Both the position numbers and the translations under genes were made by a program. From assembly GCF_021545845.1 (NCBI RefSeq), contig NZ_CP088923.1, positions 2,728,001 to 2,792,000 on the forward strand: a DNA stretch of 64,000 nucleotides, read 5' to 3'. Numbering within the stretch: position 1 is the first letter of the stretch; each line of letters starts with the position of its first letter. Shown in pieces: positions 50,071 to 59,238 of this stretch. This stretch comes from Rhodanobacter thiooxydans (GTDB lineage: Bacteria > Pseudomonadota > Gammaproteobacteria > Xanthomonadales > Rhodanobacteraceae). The notes under the pieces are model-generated. The model ran no database searches and was not told where the DNA came from. It saw nothing but the letters and a program-made list of their open reading frames with translations.

Positions 50071-50210
50071 GCGGTGCATCGGGGAAAGCGCCGAGTGTGG
50101 CAAATCGCGCCGCGCCTGCGAAGCATCCGGGCGAGCACCACGGAGCGAAGACGAAACGCCCGCCGTTGCAGGCGGGCGTTCCGGTCAAACGATGGCGGAC
50201 GAAAGCCCGC

Positions 50211-50615
50211 TCAGTTCCAGCGGCCGTTGCTGCCGCCGAAGCTGTAGCGGCCCGCGCCGAGCAGCATGATCGCCAGCGCGGTGCCGAGGAACATGCCCTG
50301 CAGTTCCAGCGCCCAGCCGCCGGTGTCGGCCAGCGTGGCGAGCTGGCCCATATGCACCAGCCCGATCGCGAACAGCATGTTGACCACGATGATCAGCGCA
50401 CCGACCCGCGTCCAGTACCCGACCAGCAGCAGCAGCGGCGCCACCACCTCGCCCACGTACGCGCCGTAGGCTACGAACGACGGCAGGCCGGCCCCGGTCA
50501 CCACGCCGAGGACATAGCCTGGCCCGTGGATCAGCTTGGACACCCCATGGAACAGGATCAGCACACCCAGCGTGATGCGAAGCACCAACTTGCCCAGATC
50601 GGCGGAACCTTGCAT
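50211..50615 (-). CDS. DoxX family membrane protein
   Basis: 134 residues, four TM helices. LVLRITLGVLILFHGVSKLI and GEVVAPLLLLVGYWTRVGAL are DoxX signatures. The C-terminal loop WALELQGMFLGTALAIMLLG fits the DoxX/SURF4-like group. GGGAG precedes the ATG. Function within the family is unclear (redox-linked membrane protein). Confidence 0.88.
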   Translation of the reverse strand: MQGSADLGKLVLRITLGVLILFHGVSKLIHGPGYVLGVVTGAGLPSFVAYGAYVGEVVAPLLLLVGYWTRVGALIIVVNMLFAIGLVHMGQLATLADTGGWALELQGMFLGTALAIMLLGAGRYSFGGSNGRWN

Positions 50616-50768
50616 GGCAACTCCCCCATTGGCTGACTCGTTGAGAAAATCAGACGCCGCTCAGACACGCCGACCATCGCCGCGAAAGTCCACTGGCAGG
50701 CGATGCCTCGGACGGGAAATCGGAAAGGAATACCCGCCCCCAGGCTCCTGCCGATGAACCGGCCCGGA

Positions 50769-52199
50769 TCAACGCAGTCGTGATACTACACCACGATAAC
50801 GCGCCGCAATACGTTCCTCGTCGCGATGGCGGAAACCGCGCACCTGCCAGCGCCCGCCGACCATCACGTCGCGCACCAGCGGCGTATTGCCGGCGAACAG
50901 CAAGCTGTCCAGCGCCGAGCGCGCATCGCGTGCGGCCAGCAGCGGCGAACCATCGTCCAGCACGATCAGGTCGGCGCGCGCGTCGACACGCAGTTCGCCG
51001 AGCGGTCGCCCCGCGGCCCGGGCGCCGCCGCGCAGCGCGGCGCGCCACAGCGTCTCGCCCACGCTGTCGCCCGGCTGCCGCGCGGCGATGTTGCGGTGGC
51101 GCGTGGCCAGGCGCTGGCCGTATTCCAGCCAGCGCAGTTCTTCCACCGGCGAGATCGAGATGTGCGAATCCGAGCCGATGCCGAGCGTGCCGCCGGCATC
51201 GAGATAGTCGGCCAGCGGGAACAGGCCGTCGCCCAGGTTCGCCTCGGTGGTCGGGCACAGCCCGGCCACCGCGCCGCTGTGCGCCAGCTGCGCGGTTTCC
51301 GCCGCAGTCAGGTGGGTGGCATGGACCAGGCACCAGCGCGCGTCGACCGCGGCGTGATCGAACAGCCATTCCACCGGCCGCGCGCCGCGGGTGGCCAGGC
51401 AGTCCTGCACTTCGCCGACCTGCTCGGCGATATGGATGTGAATCGGCCCGCTGGCCGCCAGCTCGCTGGTCAGCACCTCGCGCAGCGCCGGCTCCGGCAC
51501 CGCGCGCAGCGAATGCAGCGCGATGCCCACGCTCACCTCGTCGCTCTGCTGCCGGCGCAGCGTTTCCAGCAGGCGCAGCCAGGCATCGACGGCGTGGCCG
51601 AAGCGGCGCTGGCGCGCACTCAGCGCACGGCCGTCGAAACCGCCGCTCATGTACAGCACCGGCAGCAGGGTCAGGCCGATGCCGGCCTCGCGCGCCGCCT
51701 CGATCAGCGCCAGCGACATCGCCTCCGGCGGCGCATACGGCGTGCCATCCGGCTGGTGGTGCAGGTAGTGGAACTCGCAGACGCTGGTGTAGCCGGCCTT
51801 GAGCATCTCCACGTAGAGCTGGGCGGCGATCGCCTGCAGTTCGTCCGGGCCGATCGTGGCGGCGAACGCGTACATCGTCTCGCGCCAGCTCCAGAAGTTG
51901 TCCTCGCTTTTTTGAGGAGTGCGGCCAGGGACGGCCGCTTTTTGATCTTCGCGATCAGGGAAGATCGCACCAGCATGTCCGCGTCGCTCGGCCAAGCCGG
52001 CCATCGCGCGCTGGAACGCGTGCGAATGCAGGTTCGGCATGCCCGGCAGCACCCAGCGACCCAACGTCTCGGCGGGCGCGCCGGTCGGCGCCAGCAGGCG
52101 CCCGTCGGCGGCCACGCCGAATACCGCATCGGCCTGCCAGCCATGCGCCTGCCACAGGTGGTCGGCCTTGAACTGGGCAATGGCGGCGCTGTCACTCAT
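50769..52199 (-). CDS. hutF: formimidoylglutamate deiminase with a 22-residue palindromic insert
   Basis: Converts formimidoylglutamate to formylglutamate and ammonia (step 4 of the five-step histidine pathway). 476 residues from the ATG at 52197-52199. Amidohydrolase motifs: GMPNLHSHAFQRAMAGLAER (H-x-H), VGIALHSLRAVP, IHIHIAEQVGEVQDC, CLVHATHLT, GIGSDSHISISPVEELRW. Between AERRGHA and EDNFWSWRETMY, where homologs have only a few residues, there are about 22 extra residues encoded by two short inverted repeats (51906-51971). The insert keeps the frame, so the enzyme may still work. It is divergent from the GNAT-nitrilase gene. Confidence 0.93.
   Translation of the reverse strand: MSDSAAIAQFKADHLWQAHGWQADAVFGVAADGRLLAPTGAPAETLGRWVLPGMPNLHSHAFQRAMAGLAERRGHAGAIFPDREDQKAAVPGRTPQKSEDNFWSWRETMYAFAATIGPDELQAIAAQLYVEMLKAGYTSVCEFHYLHHQPDGTPYAPPEAMSLALIEAAREAGIGLTLLPVLYMSGGFDGRALSARQRRFGHAVDAWLRLLETLRRQQSDEVSVGIALHSLRAVPEPALREVLTSELAASGPIHIHIAEQVGEVQDCLATRGARPVEWLFDHAAVDARWCLVHATHLTAAETAQLAHSGAVAGLCPTTEANLGDGLFPLADYLDAGGTLGIGSDSHISISPVEELRWLEYGQRLATRHRNIAARQPGDSVGETLWRAALRGGARAAGRPLGELRVDARADLIVLDDGSPLLAARDARSALDSLLFAGNTPLVRDVMVGGRWQVRGFRHRDEERIAARYRGVVSRLR
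51906..51971. repeat. palindromic insert inside hutF
   Basis: About 66 bp containing GCGGCC-AGGGAC-GGCCGC and GATCTTC-GCGATCAGG-GAAGATC. The length is a multiple of 3 and contains no stop in the hutF frame. It looks like a REP-like or MITE-like insertion in a coding sequence. Confidence 0.65.
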
Positions 52200-52280
52200 C
52201 GGTCTGGCTCCCGTGCACGATGCGCGCAGTGTAACCGGCCCCGTGAAGTCCCTTTCACCTGCGCCCGCGACCGGGCCGGG

Positions 52281-52286
52281 CATAAT
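52281..52286 (+). promoter_or_regulatory. possible -10 box of a leaderless GNAT-nitrilase transcript
   Basis: CATAAT (5 of 6 to consensus) ends 6 nt before the ATG at 52293. No ribosome binding site and no clear -35 are visible. Confidence 0.45.
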
Positions 52287-52292
52287 CGAGCG

Positions 52293-53852
52293 ATGACCCG
52301 GAAGACCAGCGAAAACACCCCGAAACTGCGGCTGCGCCTGGCCACTCCAGCCGACGTGCCAGCCCTGGTCGAGCTCACTGCGCGGATCTACACGCCCGAA
52401 TGGGGCCATTCCGCCGAGATGCTGCGTTCACAGCAGACGCACTTCCCGGAAGGCCAGTTCGTGGTCGAGTACGAAGGCGCGATCGTGGGCTACTGCGCCA
52501 CCTTCCGCATCGACGAGGCCGCCGCGCTCAGCACCCACACCTGGATGCAGATCACCGCCGGCGGCATGGCCTCGCGGCACAAGCCGGACGGCAACTGGCT
52601 GTATGGCATGGAAGTGGTGGTGCACCCGGCCTACCGCGGCATACGCATCGGCCAGCGGCTGTACCGCGCGCGCAAGCGGCTGTGCGTCGACCTCAAGCTG
52701 CGCGGCATCGTGTTCGGCGGGCGCATCCCGGGGCTGGCGCGGAACATGGCGCGCTACGGCAGCGCCGAGGCCTACGTGCAGGCCGTGGTGGAAGGCAGGC
52801 GCCGCGATCAGACGCTGAGCTTCCAGCTGGCCAACGATTTCGAGGTGATCGGCGTGCTGCGCGCCTATGTGCCGTCCGACCACGAATCGCTGGGCTACGC
52901 CGTGCACCTGGCCTGGCGCAACCCGCAACTGCTCGACCAGCCCGACATCCCGTCGATCACCTCGGCGCGGCTGCTGCCCGACTCGGTGCGGGTGGCTTCG
53001 GTGCAGTACCAGCAGCGGCGGATCAAGTCGTTCGAGGAATTCGCCACCCAGGTCGAGTATTTCACCGACATCGCCGCCGACTACAGCGCCGACTTCGTCG
53101 CCTTCCCCGAACTGATCACCTTGCAGCTGCTGTCGATCGAGAACACCGAACTGTCGCCGGTGGAGTCGATCCGCAAGCTGAGCCAGTACACGCCGCAGGT
53201 GAAGGAACTGTTCAGCCGTCTGGCCGTCCATTACAACATCAACATCATCGCTGGCACGCACCCCACCGAGCAGGCCAACGGCGACATCCACAACGTCTGC
53301 TACGTGTGCCTGCGCGACGGTTCCATCCACGAGCGCGAGAAGCTGCACCCCACGCCGAGCGAGCGCAACGTGTGGAACATCACCGGTGGCGACAGCGCAG
53401 CTACGGTGCAGACCGACTGTGGCCCGATCGGGGTGATGATCTGCTACGATACCGAGTTCCCCGAGGTCGCACGCTACCTGATCGACCAGGGCGCGCTGAT
53501 CCTGTTCGTGCCGTTCTGCACCGACGTGCGCGAGGGCTACCTGCGCGTGCGCTACTGCGCACAGGCGCGGGCAATCGAGAACCAGTGCTACGTGGTGCTG
53601 TCGGGCAACGTGGGCAACCTGCCGGGCGTCAACAACTTCGACATCCAGTACGGCCAGAGCTGCATCCTCACGCCGAGCGACTTTCCGTTCGCGCGCGACG
53701 GCATCGCCGCCGATTCCACGCCGAACATCGAGACCGTACTGTTCGCCGACCTGCGCCTGGAGAGCCTGGCCAGCGCGCGCAACGCTGGCGCCGTGCAGAA
53801 CCTCAAGGATCGCCGCTTCGACCTGTACGAGACGCGCTGGCGGCCGCGCTGA
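52293..53852 (+). CDS. GNAT-nitrilase fusion protein (carbon-nitrogen hydrolase)
   Basis: 519 residues. Residues about 12-215 are a GNAT acetyltransferase-like domain (LRLRLATPADVPALVELTAR, MEVVVHPAYRGIRIGQRLYR). Residues about 230-515 are a nitrilase-superfamily domain with the catalytic triad Glu in FVAFPELITL, Lys in IHEREKLHPTPSE and Cys in GVMICYDTEFPEVA. This fusion is a recognised nitrilase branch in which the GNAT domain may modify or bind the substrate amine. The substrate is not known. Divergent from hutF. Confidence 0.93.
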   Translation: MTRKTSENTPKLRLRLATPADVPALVELTARIYTPEWGHSAEMLRSQQTHFPEGQFVVEYEGAIVGYCATFRIDEAAALSTHTWMQITAGGMASRHKPDGNWLYGMEVVVHPAYRGIRIGQRLYRARKRLCVDLKLRGIVFGGRIPGLARNMARYGSAEAYVQAVVEGRRRDQTLSFQLANDFEVIGVLRAYVPSDHESLGYAVHLAWRNPQLLDQPDIPSITSARLLPDSVRVASVQYQQRRIKSFEEFATQVEYFTDIAADYSADFVAFPELITLQLLSIENTELSPVESIRKLSQYTPQVKELFSRLAVHYNINIIAGTHPTEQANGDIHNVCYVCLRDGSIHEREKLHPTPSERNVWNITGGDSAATVQTDCGPIGVMICYDTEFPEVARYLIDQGALILFVPFCTDVREGYLRVRYCAQARAIENQCYVVLSGNVGNLPGVNNFDIQYGQSCILTPSDFPFARDGIAADSTPNIETVLFADLRLESLASARNAGAVQNLKDRRFDLYETRWRPR

Positions 53853-53871
53853 CCGGTCGTGCTCACTGTAG

Positions 53872-54724
53872 GAGCGCACTTTGTGCGCGATGCTCTTGCT
53901 TTGTTTCGAGGCGAGAGTCTTTAGAAGCAAGAGCTTTCGTGCGCCTTCGGCGCCCGAGTCACTTTCTCTTTGCGTGGCCACGCGTACGCAGGATGCGTGC
54001 GCGAACAGCGAAGCTGGCCCGAAGGGCGAAGGGCAGGATGTCCGGAGTAAAGAGAAAGTAACCCAAGAGAAAGGCCACCCCGCTTACGCGGCTTGCGGGC
54101 ATCGGGCAACCGCTCCCTGCGTTGCCTCCACTCCGGCATCCATGCCGTCGCCTGTGCTGGCGAAAAACTGGCCGGCATCCATGCCAGCCACCCTGCGGGC
54201 TTTCCTTCGCCCGCCCGCCGCTGCAGAGGGGACCCCGGGGTAAAGCAGCGCGCATCCTGCGCGCACTCTTCAGAAGAGCCAGATCAAGAGCAGAGCAGCA
54301 GCAAGGCGATGCCTTGCTGCTGCTTCGGCCTTCCGCTTTTCCACCGAGTGCGGGCCAGGATGGCCCGCTGCTCTACCCGGGGTCCCTTGCGCGGCGGTGA
54401 GTCGGGGTCGACAGGCCGCGCAGCGGGAACCGACAGGATGTCGGTTCCTTTTCGACAGCACATGGATGTTCTGTCGAAAAGCCCGGCCCCGGCTCACGGA
54501 CTTGCCGGGCATGGCGAGGGCATGGATGCCCGAGTGGAGGCAACGCAGGAGCAGTTGCCCGAGCCCGGCAAGCGCCAAGCGGGGTGCCCCTCTCTTTGGT
54601 TACTTTCTCTCGGGCAAGCGAGAGAAAGTGACTCGCGCGCCGAAGGCGCACGAAAGCTCTTGACTCTGAAGCCCTCCCGCGCAGCACACAAGCCAAAGCA
54701 TCACCCGCGAGCGGGCTCCTACAG
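53872..54724. repeat. 850-bp inverted repeat block rich in hairpins
   Basis: Non-coding. Both ends are TGTAGGAGC-type REPs pointing inward (53869-53899; complement at 54691-54724). Inside, two arms carry the same modules in opposite orientation: AAGAGCTTTCGTGCGCCTTC from about 53937 and its complement ending about 54661; GAGAAAGTAACC around 54050 and 54600; the GCAACnGCTCCnTGCGTTGCC unit around 54115 and 54545. Perfect hairpins lie between: 53981-54003, 54248-54264, 54294-54324 (14-bp stem), 54350-54368, 54426-54448 and 54449-54480. Five hairpins, including a weak one at 54031-54043, share the apex A-GGA-T on one strand (the complement at 54248-54264). Frames here are repeat-derived and not genes. 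Confidence 0.8.
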
Positions 54725-54806
54725 GTGGATATGCGGTCTGCGATAATCGCGCCCTGACCGCAGGCTCCTTGCGATCATCCCACCACCCACGCGGAACCGG
54801 CACGCC

Positions 54807-56069
54807 ATGAACGAACCACGCTGGGATCGACTGCTGATCAATGCCACCCTGGCCACGTTCGCCGGCGACGCGCCCTACGGCCTGATCGAACAAGGCGCGA
54901 TCGCGCTGCACCACGGCCGCATCGCCTGGGTCGGCCGGCAGGGCGATCTGCCGGACGCCCCGGCCGCACTCGCCGAGAAAGTGGAATCGCTGGATGGCGC
55001 GCTGGTCACGCCGGGGCTGGTCGACTGCCACACGCATCTGGTGTTCGGCGGCGACCGCGCACACGAGTTCGAGCTGCGCCTGAACGGCGCCAGCTACGAG
55101 GACATCGCCCGCGCCGGCGGCGGCATCGTTTCCAGCGTCAACGCCACCCGCGACGCCAGCGAGGAGCAGCTGTTCGCGCAATCGCTGCCGCGCGCCCGCG
55201 CGCTGCTGGCGGACGGCGTGACCACGCTGGAGATCAAGTCCGGCTACGGACTGGAGCTGGACAGCGAGCGTCGCATGCTGCGCGTGGCGCGGCGGCTCGG
55301 CCGCGAGCTGGGCATCACGGTGCGCACCAGCTTCCTCGGCCTGCATGCGCTGCCGCCGGAATACCGCGAGCGGCGCGACGACTACGTGGCGCTGGTCGCA
55401 GACGGCATGCTGCCCGCGCTCGCCGCCGAAGGCCTGGTCGACGCGGTCGATGCATTCTGCGAAGGCATCGGCTTCAGCCGCGAGGAAACCCGCCGCGTGT
55501 TCGAGCGCGCGACGCAACTCGGCCTGCCGGTGAAGCTGCACGCGGAGCAATTGTCCGATCATGGCGGCGCCGCCCTGACCGCCGAATTCGGCGGGCTGTC
55601 GGCCGACCACCTGGAGCACCTGAGCGCAGCCGGCATCGCCGCCATGGCGCAGGCCGGCACCGTCGCGGTGCTGCTGCCCGGCGCGTTCTACGCGCTGCGC
55701 GAGACGCAACTGCCGCCGGTCGCGGCGCTGCGCGAACGGCGTGTACCGATCGCGATCGCCACCGACTGCAACCCCGGCACCTCGCCGCTGCTGTCGCTGC
55801 GGCTGGCTGCCGGCATGGCCTGCACGCTGTTCCGGCTCACTCCGGAAGAAGCACTGCGTGGGGTGACCATCAACGCCGCCCGCGCCCTGGGGCTGCACGA
55901 TCGGGGCACGCTGGCGGCGGGCCAGCGCGCCGACCTGGTGGCGTGGAACGTGCGCCAGCCGGGCGAGCTGTGCTACTGGATCGGCGGCAGCCTGGCGCGC
56001 CGGGTCTACGTGGCAGGCGAACCCGTTTTGCGGCACAAACCGTCCAGCTGTTCGAGCAACACCGCGTAA
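54807..56069 (+). CDS. hutI: imidazolonepropionase
   Basis: Hydrolyses imidazolonepropionate to formimidoylglutamate, the step between HutU and HutF. 420 residues. Metal H-x-H in [20 protein letters not shown], substrate-binding stretch [42 protein letters not shown] and [27 protein letters not shown] box lies at 54742-54747. The last 64 bp overlap the 3' end of lpxK on the other strand, so the C-terminal [11 protein letters not shown] may be an extension through lost original stop. Confidence 0.96.
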   Translation: MNEPRWDRLLINATLATFAGDAPYGLIEQGAIALHHGRIAWVGRQGDLPDAPAALAEKVESLDGALVTPGLVDCHTHLVFGGDRAHEFELRLNGASYEDIARAGGGIVSSVNATRDASEEQLFAQSLPRARALLADGVTTLEIKSGYGLELDSERRMLRVARRLGRELGITVRTSFLGLHALPPEYRERRDDYVALVADGMLPALAAEGLVDAVDAFCEGIGFSREETRRVFERATQLGLPVKLHAEQLSDHGGAALTAEFGGLSADHLEHLSAAGIAAMAQAGTVAVLLPGAFYALRETQLPPVAALRERRVPIAIATDCNPGTSPLLSLRLAAGMACTLFRLTPEEALRGVTINAARALGLHDRGTLAAGQRADLVAWNVRQPGELCYWIGGSLARRVYVAGEPVLRHKPSSCSSNTA

Positions 56070-57007
56070 AACGCGTCCGGCAGCTGCGCCTGCACCGGCA
56101 CCCGCCACCAGTTCGGCCGGGCGAAACGGCGGCACTTGACCGCATCCTTGTCGGTCATCAGCAGCGGCAGGCCATCGCCGAAATCCAGCTCGGCCGCGAC
56201 GAAATCGTGATGGTCGGCGAACGCATGGCCGATCACCTCGATGCCGTGCCCGCGCAGGCTGTCGAAGAAGCGCCGTGGATTGCCGATCGCCGCCACCGCG
56301 TGCACGCGCTGGCCGGCAAAGCCCGCCAGTGCCTGCGTGCGGCTGCCGTCCAACGCCATCGCCTCGCCGCCGTGCAGCTGCATCGGATACTCGCCGGCTT
56401 CGGCCGCGCCGCCGTTGCACACGCGCAGGTCGACACGGCGCAGCCGGTCCAGCGGCTCGCGCAGCGGCCCGGCCGGCAGCAGCCGGCGGTTGCCGAAACG
56501 GCGCACGCCGTCGATCACGCAGACCTCCACGTCGCGCGCCAGGCGGTAATGCTGCAGGCCGTCGTCGGCGATCAGCACGTCGCAGCCGGCATCCAGCAGC
56601 AGCTGCGCCGCTGCGGGGCGGTCGCGCCCCACCGCCACCGGCACGCCGCCGGCGCGGATCAGGCAGGGTTCGTCGCCGACCTGCGCCGGGTCGGGCGCGT
56701 CGCCGAGCAGCAGCGGTTCGCGCTGACTGCCGCCGTAGCCGCGGCTGATCACGCCGGGCCGGCAACCGCGCTCGCGCAGGGCGCGGGCCAGCACGATCGT
56801 CAGCGGCGTCTTGCCGGTGCCGCCCACCGTGAGGTTGCCGATGACCACCACCGGCACCGGCAGACGCACGCTGTGCAACCAGCCGCGCCGGTAGAGCGCG
56901 CCGCGCAGGCGGATCACGCCGCCGTACAGCGCTGCCAGCGGCGCCGTCCACCATGGGGCACGGCCGTTGCCGTACCAGGCCGATTCGAGCGTGTCGATCA
57001 GCGCCAT
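56006..57007 (-). CDS. lpxK: tetraacyldisaccharide 4'-kinase
   Basis: Phosphorylates the lipid A disaccharide precursor at the inner face of the inner membrane. 333 residues. The P-loop is in [20 protein letters not shown], then [29 protein letters not shown] and [13 protein letters not shown]. The start lies 9 nt after the msbA stop. lpxK ends convergent with hutI with a 64-bp overlap. Confidence 0.96.
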   Translation of the reverse strand: MALIDTLESAWYGNGRAPWWTAPLAALYGGVIRLRGALYRRGWLHSVRLPVPVVVIGNLTVGGTGKTPLTIVLARALRERGCRPGVISRGYGGSQREPLLLGDAPDPAQVGDEPCLIRAGGVPVAVGRDRPAAAQLLLDAGCDVLIADDGLQHYRLARDVEVCVIDGVRRFGNRRLLPAGPLREPLDRLRRVDLRVCNGGAAEAGEYPMQLHGGEAMALDGSRTQALAGFAGQRVHAVAAIGNPRRFFDSLRGHGIEVIGHAFADHHDFVAAELDFGDGLPLLMTDKDAVKCRRFARPNWWRVPVQAQLPDAFYAVLLEQLDGLCRKTGSPAT

Positions 57008-57016
57008 GGAATGGCC

Positions 57017-58801
57017 TCAGTCGCTGCCCTGGTTGATCGCATGATCGTGGAACTGCATCCGGTGCAGCGCGGCGTACTGCCCGTCCAGCGCGACCAGCTC
57101 GGCGTGCGTGCCACGCTCGATGATGGTGCCCTGCTCCATCACCGCGATCTGGTCGGCACCTTCCACGGTGGACAGGCGGTGCGCGATCACCAGCGTAGTG
57201 CGGTCACGCATCAGCCGCTGCAGCGCCTGCTGGATCAGCTGCTCCGATTCGGTGTCGAGCGCGCTGGTGGCCTCGTCCAGCACCAGGATCGGGGCGTTCT
57301 TGAGGATCGCGCGGGCGATCGCGATACGCTGGCGCTGGCCGCCGGACAGCGTGTTGCCGCTCTGCCCGACCGGGGTGTGGATGCCTTGCGGCAGGCGCGC
57401 GATGAACTCCATCGCGTTCGCTGCCTCGGCGGCGGCCACGATCTCCGCCTCGCTGGCGCCGGCCAGTTCGCCGTAGGCGATGTTGTTGGCCACGGTGTCG
57501 TCGAACAGCACCACGCTCTGCCCGACCCAGGCGATCTGCCGGCGCAGCGAGGCCAGCGTGTACTCCCGGTAGTCCTCGCCGTCCAGCACGATGCGCCCGG
57601 CGCTGGGCTCGTAGAAGCGCGGCAGCAGGCTGACCAGGCTGCTCTTGCCGCTGCCGGAGCGGCCGACCAGGGCAGTTACCGTGCCGGGCGTGCAATGCAG
57701 GTCGACGCCGCGCAGGGCCTCGAAGTCGTTGCGCGGGTAGGTCAGCCGCACGTCCTCGAAACGCAGGTCGCCACGCGTGCGCGTCAGCTCGCGCGAACCC
57801 TGGTCGAGCTCCGGTGGCATGTCGATGACCCCGAACAGATCCTCCGCCGCGGAGATCCCTCGCTGGATGTTCGCCTGTACGGTGGCGAGTCGCTTCAGCG
57901 ACGGCATCATGGCGCCCATCGCGGTGAGCACGGCGATGAAAACGCCCGAAGAAATCTGATCGATGACACCCGGCCGCGTGCCCAGGAACACCAGCACCGC
58001 GAGCGCGAACGCCGCCACCGTCTGGATCGCGGTGCTCGAGCTGGCATTGGTTGCCGCAATCTTCAGGTTGAGCCGGCGCGCGCGATGGGTGACCTCATCG
58101 AAACGGGTCGCTTCATGCTGCTGGCCGCCGTAGATGCGCACCTCGCGATGGGCACCCACCGATTCCTCCACCGTACCGGTGACCGAACCCATGCTGCCCT
58201 GGATGCGCCGGCTGATCTGCCGGTAGCGCCGGCTGACCACGGTGGCGATCAGCATGATCGCCGGGATCATTACCAGCAGCGCCAGCGTGAGGTAGGCGCT
58301 GTTGTGCAACATCACGTAGAACATGCCGATCACGGTGACACCTTCGGTCACCGCGATCTTCACCGCATCGGTCGAGGCCGAGGCGACCTGTTCGCTGGTG
58401 TAGGTGATGCGGGAAATCTGCTGGCCGGACGGCTCGCGGCCAAAGAAGGTCGCCGGCAGGCGCAGATAGGACGCAAACACGTCGTGCTGTATCGCCTGCA
58501 CGATGTTGCGTCCGATGTAGGAGATGCCGTAGCTGCTGACGAAAGTGCCGATGCCGCGAATCGCGAAGATGGCCAGGATCCAGATCGGCATCCAGAAAAT
58601 CAGGTACGGATCCTTGTTCAGGAACAGCTCGTCGAACATCGGCCTGAGCAGGTTGGTGAAAACCGCCAGGCCACCGCCGTCCACCGCCATGCCGACCAGT
58701 GCGATCAGGCCCACCGCCCAGTAAGGCCGGGTGTAGCCAAGCAGGCGCTTGTAGACGCGCCGACTCTCGGCATCCCACACGCCGATCCTGCCGCTGCTCA
58801 C
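57017..58801 (-). CDS. msbA: lipid A/LPS flippase, ABC transporter
   Basis: 594 residues, a fused TM domain (six helices, about 20-310) and nucleotide-binding domain. Walker A GRSGSGKSSLVSLLPRFYEP, Q-loop region RRQIAWVGQSVVLFDDTVAN, signature LSGGQRQRIAIARAIL, Walker B ILVLDEATSAL and H-loop VIAHRLSTVEGADQ. It flips lipid A-core across the inner membrane as a homodimer. The ATG overlaps the exbD stop by 4 nt and lpxK follows by 9 nt, the standard msbA-lpxK operon. Confidence 0.96.
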   Translation of the reverse strand: MSSGRIGVWDAESRRVYKRLLGYTRPYWAVGLIALVGMAVDGGGLAVFTNLLRPMFDELFLNKDPYLIFWMPIWILAIFAIRGIGTFVSSYGISYIGRNIVQAIQHDVFASYLRLPATFFGREPSGQQISRITYTSEQVASASTDAVKIAVTEGVTVIGMFYVMLHNSAYLTLALLVMIPAIMLIATVVSRRYRQISRRIQGSMGSVTGTVEESVGAHREVRIYGGQQHEATRFDEVTHRARRLNLKIAATNASSSTAIQTVAAFALAVLVFLGTRPGVIDQISSGVFIAVLTAMGAMMPSLKRLATVQANIQRGISAAEDLFGVIDMPPELDQGSRELTRTRGDLRFEDVRLTYPRNDFEALRGVDLHCTPGTVTALVGRSGSGKSSLVSLLPRFYEPSAGRIVLDGEDYREYTLASLRRQIAWVGQSVVLFDDTVANNIAYGELAGASEAEIVAAAEAANAMEFIARLPQGIHTPVGQSGNTLSGGQRQRIAIARAILKNAPILVLDEATSALDTESEQLIQQALQRLMRDRTTLVIAHRLSTVEGADQIAVMEQGTIIERGTHAELVALDGQYAALHRMQFHDHAINQGSD

Positions 58802-59229
58802 CGGCCGTTACCCGACTTGCTTGGCGTGGTGGCAATCGACAGCCGGGTGAAGCCGAGCTGGCCCAGCGCGTCCATCGCGGTGACCACGTTCTGGTTGGGC
58901 GTCATTGCGTCGGCGCGGATCGTCACTGGCCGCGCGCGATCGTCGCCCGCATTGCGCGCGATGGTCTGCTTCAGCGCCTCGATGCCCTCGCCCATCACCT
59001 CGTCGCTGCCGACGTAGAAGCGACCGTCGCGGTCGATCATGATGGTGAGCGCCTGCGTATCCAGGTCGCGGTCCGGCGTGCTCGCCTGCGGCAGGGTGAC
59101 CTGCATGCGCGAGTGCTGGATGAACGTGCTGGTCAGCACGAAGAACATCAGCAGGGTCAGCAGCACGTCGATCAACGGGATCACGTTGATCTCGAACTCG
59201 TCGCCGCGGCGGTCGTCGCCGATACGCAT
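58798..59229 (-). CDS. exbD: ExbD/TolR family biopolymer transport protein
   Basis: 143 residues with one N-terminal TM helix containing the proton-path aspartate: FEINVIPLIDVLLTLLMFFV. The periplasmic domain follows (LPQASTPDRDLDTQALTIMI, ALGQLGFTRLSIATTPS). It works with ExbB as a proton-driven motor. It lies 9 nt after exbB and overlaps msbA. Confidence 0.94.
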   Translation of the reverse strand: MRIGDDRRGDEFEINVIPLIDVLLTLLMFFVLTSTFIQHSRMQVTLPQASTPDRDLDTQALTIMIDRDGRFYVGSDEVMGEGIEALKQTIARNAGDDRARPVTIRADAMTPNQNVVTAMDALGQLGFTRLSIATTPSKSGNGR

Positions 59230-59238
59230 CGGTGCGCC

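Noticed and set aside
53900-54750. Several open frames in the repeat block as genes
   Set aside because: They follow the inverted repeats, have no motif and occur in several frames at once.
54600-56954. 784-codon minus-strand frame across hutI and lpxK
   Set aside because: It covers antisense hutI and a wrong frame of lpxK; both real genes have all family motifs.
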